Of a stretch of DNA of 64,000 nt, positions 59,629 to 64,000 are shown piece after piece. Source of the stretch: Spirochaetales bacterium Spiro_10. GTDB lineage: Bacteria; Spirochaetota; Spirochaetia; Treponematales; Treponemataceae. Location of the stretch: contig LVBL01000059.1 in assembly GCA_001604405.1 (NCBI GenBank), forward strand, positions 1 through 64,000, written 5' to 3'. How positions within the stretch are numbered: position 1 is the stretch's first letter; each line of letters starts with the position of its first letter. The notes under the pieces are model-generated. The model did no database searches and had not been told where the DNA came from. It was given only the letters and a program-made list of their open reading frames with translations. Position numbers and translations under genes: made by a program.

Positions 59629-60486
59629 TTATTCGTAATCCATCTTCCCTTCGTCGCCTTCTTCCTCGTCGACCTCGTCTCCGCCGTCGTCTTCCTCGTC
59701 CTCGTCCATGAAATCGTCGAGGTCGGAAAGGCTACCGGCGTCCTCGTCGTTGAAGAACTCTCCGTCGTCCTCGGAGTTCTCGAGATAGTAGAGAATCCGG
59801 CTACAGTACGGGCAATAGACGATCTTGTCGCCTACGCGCACCTCGTTGGCGAATTGCGCGGGAAGTATCATGTGGCATCCGGTACAGACGTTGCCGTGTA
59901 TCGCGACGATGCCCACGCCCTGCTTGCTCCGGATGATGCGCTCGAGCTTGAAACGGGTCTCGGGATTTATTCCCGGCGAGACCTTTTCCTCTTTGTTCGT
60001 CAGGCTCGTCAGTTCCTTGTTCATGGCGTTGATCTCGACGGAAAGTTTCGCCTTGCGCTCGCCAAGCTCGTCTTCCTGCTGCTTGATCAATCCCTCTTCG
60101 CGCTTGAGATCCTCGTCAAGATCCTGGAAAACGCGTTCCTCGCGCTGCAGTTCCTTCCGGACGAGCTGTTCCCGGTCTCCCGCATCCTTGATTTCCTTGT
60201 CGAGGGCCTCGTATTCGCGCTGCGTGCTGATGGAATCCATCGCCTTCTCGGACTTCTCCCGGGAGGTTTCGGCCTCGAAGAGCTGCGTTTTCAGCTCGGC
60301 GATATGCTGCCGCACCTTGTCGTACTGCTCGCTCTTTTCGATGTATCCCTTCTTGAGGCGGGACAGCAGTTCCTCCTGCGTGGAAAGGAGTTTCGGCGCG
60401 TCCTTGATGTTCGCCTCGACCACGTTCTTCTGCGCCAGGATTTCCTGCAGAGCCTTGAGCTTGTCCAACACTTCCGTCATTACCAT
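59629..60486 (-). CDS. Coiled-coil zinc-ribbon protein (DUF164/zf-RING_7)
   Basis: Protein of 285 aa. Coiled-coil hairpin from 10 to about 185, then four-cysteine ribbon (CTGCHMILPAQ ... CPYCSRILYY), matching the C4-type zinc ribbon of the DUF164 family. Last 50 residues are Asp/Glu-rich, a low-complexity acidic tail not usual in the family. ATG 60486 has GAGGGG about 7 nt upstream. Lies 25 nt after rpoD. Function of the family is unclear. Confidence 0.85.
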   Translation of the reverse strand: MVMTEVLDKLKALQEILAQKNVVEANIKDAPKLLSTQEELLSRLKKGYIEKSEQYDKVRQHIAELKTQLFEAETSREKSEKAMDSISTQREYEALDKEIKDAGDREQLVRKELQREERVFQDLDEDLKREEGLIKQQEDELGERKAKLSVEINAMNKELTSLTNKEEKVSPGINPETRFKLERIIRSKQGVGIVAIHGNVCTGCHMILPAQFANEVRVGDKIVYCPYCSRILYYLENSEDDGEFFNDEDAGSLSDLDDFMDEDEEDDGGDEVDEEEGDEGKMDYE

Positions 60487-60511
60487 ATGGATTCCCCTCT
60501 TGTCGATTGTA

Positions 60512-62257
60512 TCAATTGTCCAAATAATCCTTGAGCTTGCGGCTTCTCCGCGGGTGCCTGAGCCGCCTGAGCGCCTTCGCCTCAATCTGGCGAATGCGTT
60601 CGCGAGTTACGTTGAAGTAAAGGCCCACTTCCTCGAGCGTGAGGGAGTAGCCGTCGTCAAGACCGAAACGCATCTTGAGAACCTCCTGCTCCCTCGGAGG
60701 AAGCGTCGAAAGCACGCTCCGGAGCTGTTCCTGCAACAGCGTGAACGCGGTCTGGTTCGCGGGATTCTCGACGTCCTTGTCCTCGATGAAATCGCCGAGC
60801 AAGGAGTCCTCCTCCTCGCCGATCGGCGTCTCGAGGGATATCGGCTCGCGTGCCACGTTCTTGACCTGCTTGACCCTGCTCACGTTCCACCCGAGCTGTT
60901 CCGCGATCTCCTCGTCGGTGGGCTCGCGGCCGAGCCGCTGCATGAGCTGGCGGCTCTCGCGCACGACCTTGTTGATCTGCTCTATCATGTGCACCGGCAC
61001 GCGGATGGTGCGGGCCTGATCGGAGATCGACCGGGTTATCGCCTGGCGGATCCACCAGGTCGCGTAGGTCGAGAATTTGTATCCCTTCCGGTACTCGAAT
61101 TTCTCTACGGCCTTGATGAGACCGATGTTTCCTTCCTGCACGAGGTCGAAAAAGTGAAGTCCCCTGTTCGTGTATTTCTTCGCGATCGAGACGACGAGGC
61201 GGAGGTTGGCGTTGATAAGCCGGTCCTTCGCGCTTTTCATCATGACGCGCCCGCGGTGTATCTCGCGCGCCATCGAGATGATCTGCTCTACGGAATTCTC
61301 GAAGTCGTACTCGAGTTTCCGGAGTTTCCTGTTGATCACCTGGATCTGGGTGTATATCTCCTTGATGTCGTTCGCGCTGATGCCCAGCTCGGCCTCGAGT
61401 TTCGCGCGCTCCCGCGCGATGGCAAGGCGTTTGCCGAGATTCCTGAGCTCCCCGTAATCGGAAAGCCTGAGTTCCTTTTCCTTCTTTTCCTGCCTGCGGC
61501 GGTATTCGCGGATTTTCCTCGTCGCCTCGACGAATTTCTCGGAAAACCGGTCGATCTCCTCGGACTGGATCTCGGATTCCTGCAATATGGGGAGAATCCT
61601 GTTCCGGCTTTCAAGCAGTTCCGGATCGTCGAATATGCTCGCGATCTGGTCCCGCTCGAAAAGCTTCTTCTTGAGCGCCATGTACTGCTTCATGTCGGGA
61701 AGAACCGACTTGAGCACCTCTCCGTAGAGCTGCTTGAGGCGCCGCTTTTCGGCCATCTCCTCGTTGAGCTCCTTTCGGGGCTTGTTGCTTTCGTGCGGAT
61801 CGATCTTGGAGAAGGCCTTCTGGGCGATGCCGTAGAACTCCGGGATTATCATCCCCGAATGCTTGATGACGCCCTTGATGATGTTTTCGCCGTCTTCCAT
61901 TTTTTTGGAAAGCTCGACTTCCTGCTCGGCGGTGAGGAGGTTTTCCTTTCCGATTTCCCGCAAATAAAGCCTGATAGGGTCGTCGATCGAGGAATCCTTG
62001 TCGCTGTACACGAGGCGTTTCCGCTCGGACTCGTCGGCCTTCTTGACCTCTTCCCGAACGTCTTCCTCGTTCGCCGGGTCTTCCTCGAGAATCTGAATCT
62101 TGTTCTGCTCGAGTATGACGAGCACCTGATCCATCTTTTCCGAATTGACAATGGTCTCCGGCAGGAGGTCGTTAACCTCGTCCCAGCTGAGGACTTTTTT
62201 TTCTTTCGCGTATTCAAGCAGCTTCGCGACAGCGGGATCGAGTGCGAGATCCGTCAT
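60512..62257 (-). CDS. rpoD: RNA polymerase sigma factor RpoD
   Basis: Protein of 581 aa. Region 1.1-like start ([14 protein letters not shown]), region 2 ([59 protein letters not shown]), region 3, and region 4 ([36 protein letters not shown]). The non-conserved region between 1.2 and 2 is about 200 residues. Recognises TTGACA/TATAAT-type promoters, in line with those seen here. ATG overlaps the dnaG TGA (ATGA). Confidence 0.97.
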   Translation of the reverse strand: MTDLALDPAVAKLLEYAKEKKVLSWDEVNDLLPETIVNSEKMDQVLVILEQNKIQILEEDPANEEDVREEVKKADESERKRLVYSDKDSSIDDPIRLYLREIGKENLLTAEQEVELSKKMEDGENIIKGVIKHSGMIIPEFYGIAQKAFSKIDPHESNKPRKELNEEMAEKRRLKQLYGEVLKSVLPDMKQYMALKKKLFERDQIASIFDDPELLESRNRILPILQESEIQSEEIDRFSEKFVEATRKIREYRRRQEKKEKELRLSDYGELRNLGKRLAIARERAKLEAELGISANDIKEIYTQIQVINRKLRKLEYDFENSVEQIISMAREIHRGRVMMKSAKDRLINANLRLVVSIAKKYTNRGLHFFDLVQEGNIGLIKAVEKFEYRKGYKFSTYATWWIRQAITRSISDQARTIRVPVHMIEQINKVVRESRQLMQRLGREPTDEEIAEQLGWNVSRVKQVKNVAREPISLETPIGEEEDSLLGDFIEDKDVENPANQTAFTLLQEQLRSVLSTLPPREQEVLKMRFGLDDGYSLTLEEVGLYFNVTRERIRQIEAKALRRLRHPRRSRKLKDYLDN

Positions 62258-64000
62258 TCGTTCATATCCTTCAAATTTTTCAGTTCTTCGTCAATGCCCT
62301 GTTTTTCGGCCACCATCTCGGTGATGGCCTTCGTATCGTCAGGCGTCGTCCCGGTCAAAACGCTCATTCTTGCCACCAGACGATTCCTCCGTTTCTCGAG
62401 CGCGTTTCTCCGGACAAGCCGGATACCGTCGTCGACGACCTTCTCCGCGTTCTCCGAAAACTCGCCCGAAACGGCCGTCTCCGCGATCAACGAGGCTATC
62501 TCGCGGTTCGAACAACGCTCGAGCAACGCGTCGTAACTCGCCGCTCCGTCCCGGTAGCATTCCTCGAGAACGATGAACAGGTCCCGGGCGGCCTGGTCCT
62601 CGAAGTCGTCCGAGGAGAGGCTGTTTCGCATCGCCGGAAAGAACGACTGGTTCACCGCTACCGCGAGCACCGCACGCAATTCCGCGCTCCGTCTGAGTTT
62701 GCCCGCGGCCGGACCGGGAACCCCGTTTGCCTCCGGCCGAACAAACGACACGCGCTGTTCCTTTCGGTCGCGAAAATCGGCCATTATGGCCTTTTCGCTC
62801 GTCTCGAACGCGGCAGAAAGGCGGTTTACGGTCGATTCCCGCTGAATATCCGAACTCAAGGCATCGATGTATGGAAACAAAAAGGCGATCGCCCGTGTTT
62901 TTCCCTCCGGATTACCAACGTCATGACGCCGAGCGGCAGTCGAAACGAGATAATCAAAATCCAGTATAGAATAATCGACACTTTTTTTCAATGCTTCCGG
63001 ACCGTCATTTTGCAAAATATCGGCGGGATCCTTGCCGCCGTGAATCTCGATAACCCGAACCTCGAATTCCATCTTTCGGAGCATCAGGATCGCCTTGTAG
63101 GTCGCGTTTTGCCCAGCGGCGTCGGAATCGAACGACAGATAGACGGTATCGGCGAAGGAACGAACCATCTTCGCCTGATCCGGGGTAAACGCCGTGCCGA
63201 GCGGAGCGACCGCCCGCGTAACCCCGGCTTGATGCCAGGCCAGCACGTCCATGTAGCCCTCGCAAAAGATGACCGTTTTCGTGGAGCGGATCTCGGGAAG
63301 GGCTTTATCGAAGGCAAAGAGCGTTTCTCCCTTTTTATACTGGGGCAAATCCCCGGAGTTGAGGTATTTTGGTCCCTCTCCCGCAAGAAGGCGCCCACCG
63401 AAGGCGACAACCTGGCCTTTTCTGTTCCTGATCGGGAAGATGAGCCGATCCGAAAAAAAGGCTACCTCGGGGTACTTCTTCGAGAACAAGCCGGATTTCG
63501 CGAGGAATTCGGGGGAATACCCCTTCTTGCGCAAAAACGCGTGAAGCCACCGTCTGTCCGCGGGGGCGTATCCCAGCGCGAAGGACTCGATTATCGCGGG
63601 GTCCACCTTCCTTCCGGCAAGATACTCCCGGGCCGACGCGCCCATTTCAGATTCCGACAGCAGATAATGAAAGCTTGTGGCGACCCTGCCGTATAAATCG
63701 ATAAGGTCGTCCCTGGTCGTGTCGCGGGGACCGGCTTCGGCCTCGCCGCCACCCTCGTAGACCACTTCGACCCCTGCCTTCTTCGCCAGCGTCTCGACCG
63801 CCTCCACGAAGGAGAGTTTCTCGAGCTCCATGACGAAATTGACCGGTCCGCCGCCCTTTCCGCACCCGAAACAGTGATACATCTTCCTGTCGGGCACGAC
63901 GTGAAACGACGGGGTCTTCTCGTTGTGAAAGGGACAGCATCCCCACCAATCGGATCCCCGCCGCTCCAGCCGGGTGTATTCCCCGACGAGCGCGACGATA
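62254..64000 (-). CDS. dnaG: DNA primase (5' end outside window)
   Basis: The frame runs off the right edge, so only about 20 N-terminal residues are missing. The visible start includes the zinc-binding CHC2 motif ([12 protein letters not shown], then [10 protein letters not shown]). TOPRIM motifs follow ([31 protein letters not shown]). About 580 residues are visible, near normal length. The C-terminal helicase-binding domain is divergent. Makes RNA primers at the fork. Lies in the conserved dnaG-rpoD order. Confidence 0.95.
   Translation of the reverse strand, partial: IVALVGEYTRLERRGSDWWGCCPFHNEKTPSFHVVPDRKMYHCFGCGKGGGPVNFVMELEKLSFVEAVETLAKKAGVEVVYEGGGEAEAGPRDTTRDDLIDLYGRVATSFHYLLSESEMGASAREYLAGRKVDPAIIESFALGYAPADRRWLHAFLRKKGYSPEFLAKSGLFSKKYPEVAFFSDRLIFPIRNRKGQVVAFGGRLLAGEGPKYLNSGDLPQYKKGETLFAFDKALPEIRSTKTVIFCEGYMDVLAWHQAGVTRAVAPLGTAFTPDQAKMVRSFADTVYLSFDSDAAGQNATYKAILMLRKMEFEVRVIEIHGGKDPADILQNDGPEALKKSVDYSILDFDYLVSTAARRHDVGNPEGKTRAIAFLFPYIDALSSDIQRESTVNRLSAAFETSEKAIMADFRDRKEQRVSFVRPEANGVPGPAAGKLRRSAELRAVLAVAVNQSFFPAMRNSLSSDDFEDQAARDLFIVLEECYRDGAASYDALLERCSNREIASLIAETAVSGEFSENAEKVVDDGIRLVRRNALEKRRNRLVARMSVLTGTTPDDTKAITEMVAEKQGIDEELKNLKDMNE

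Noticed and set aside
59386-60534. Plus-strand frame over rnpB and the zinc-ribbon gene
   Set aside because: Lies across RNase P RNA and is antisense to a supported gene.
59825-62536. 903-codon plus-strand frame opposite rpoD and the zinc-ribbon gene
   Set aside because: GC-rich shadow of real genes; translates to low-complexity Leu/Asp/Arg-rich sequence with no domain.
62242-63696. 484-codon plus-strand frame opposite dnaG
   Set aside because: Antisense shadow with no domain or start signal.

Overview
The window looks like a GC-rich, compact spirochaete chromosome, most likely Treponema or a close relative. The main pointers are a P83/100-family protein, an Rnf operon, a GH57-type protein, pyruvate phosphate dikinase, and several secreted or acidic proteins of a kind common in treponemes. 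I see no insertion sequence, prophage, CRISPR array, tRNA or 16S/23S/5S rRNA gene. The only structural RNA I recognise is RNase P RNA (rnpB). Intergenic space is minimal. Operon genes are often coupled by 4-nt ATGA overlaps, and several convergent pairs overlap at their 3' ends.

Layout. 1-780 is the tail of a large protein. 822-5261 (minus) is an operon of a TrmA/RumA-type RNA methyltransferase, a secreted beta-propeller and a P83/100 protein. 5299-7482 (plus) holds a lipase-like hydrolase and a PcnB-type nucleotidyltransferase. 7463-10513 (minus) holds an RluA-type pseudouridine synthase, a P-loop/Asp23 fusion and a secreted TPR protein. 10581-16969 (plus) runs from a PAP2-like protein and an unknown membrane protein into rnfCDGEAB. 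16998-22510 (plus) has a GH57-like protein, metG and a FemAB-type gene. 22476-23264 (minus) is an isochorismatase-type hydrolase, divergent from 23328-26925 (RNase Z, GldG-like and DUF4340-like proteins). 26904-34876 (minus) is a five-gene operon of unknown role. 35012-38850 carries a DivIC/FtsB-like gene, a secreted protein, smpB, a signal-peptidase-like gene and hemW. 38854-42663 (minus) is a CapA-like lipoprotein plus a DEAH helicase. 42755-49869 (plus) is ppdK, an HhH glycosylase, an ABC importer and an SLC13-like permease. 50013-64000 (minus) is dnaG-rpoD-zinc-ribbon-rnpB, a TPR protein, the mreBCD-mrdA-rodA shape cluster and a radical SAM fusion.

Three themes stand out. First, several proteins keep their family fold but have lost catalytic or cofactor residues by eye: the Rnf complex, the GH57 protein, the signal peptidase, and a GGDEF-type protein. 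Second, at least eleven genes start 6-9 nt downstream of a TATACT/TATAAT-like -10 box with no Shine-Dalgarno, suggesting leaderless mRNAs. Three divergent junctions share one TTGACAA core as both -35 boxes. Third, the operon at 26904-34876 combines a very acidic protein, a protein with an A10 tract followed by a hairpin near its start, two DUF115/Maf paralogues and a degenerate GGDEF membrane protein. It and the altered Rnf operon are my best candidates for undescribed biology. All family calls are from reading the sequence; no database search was possible.
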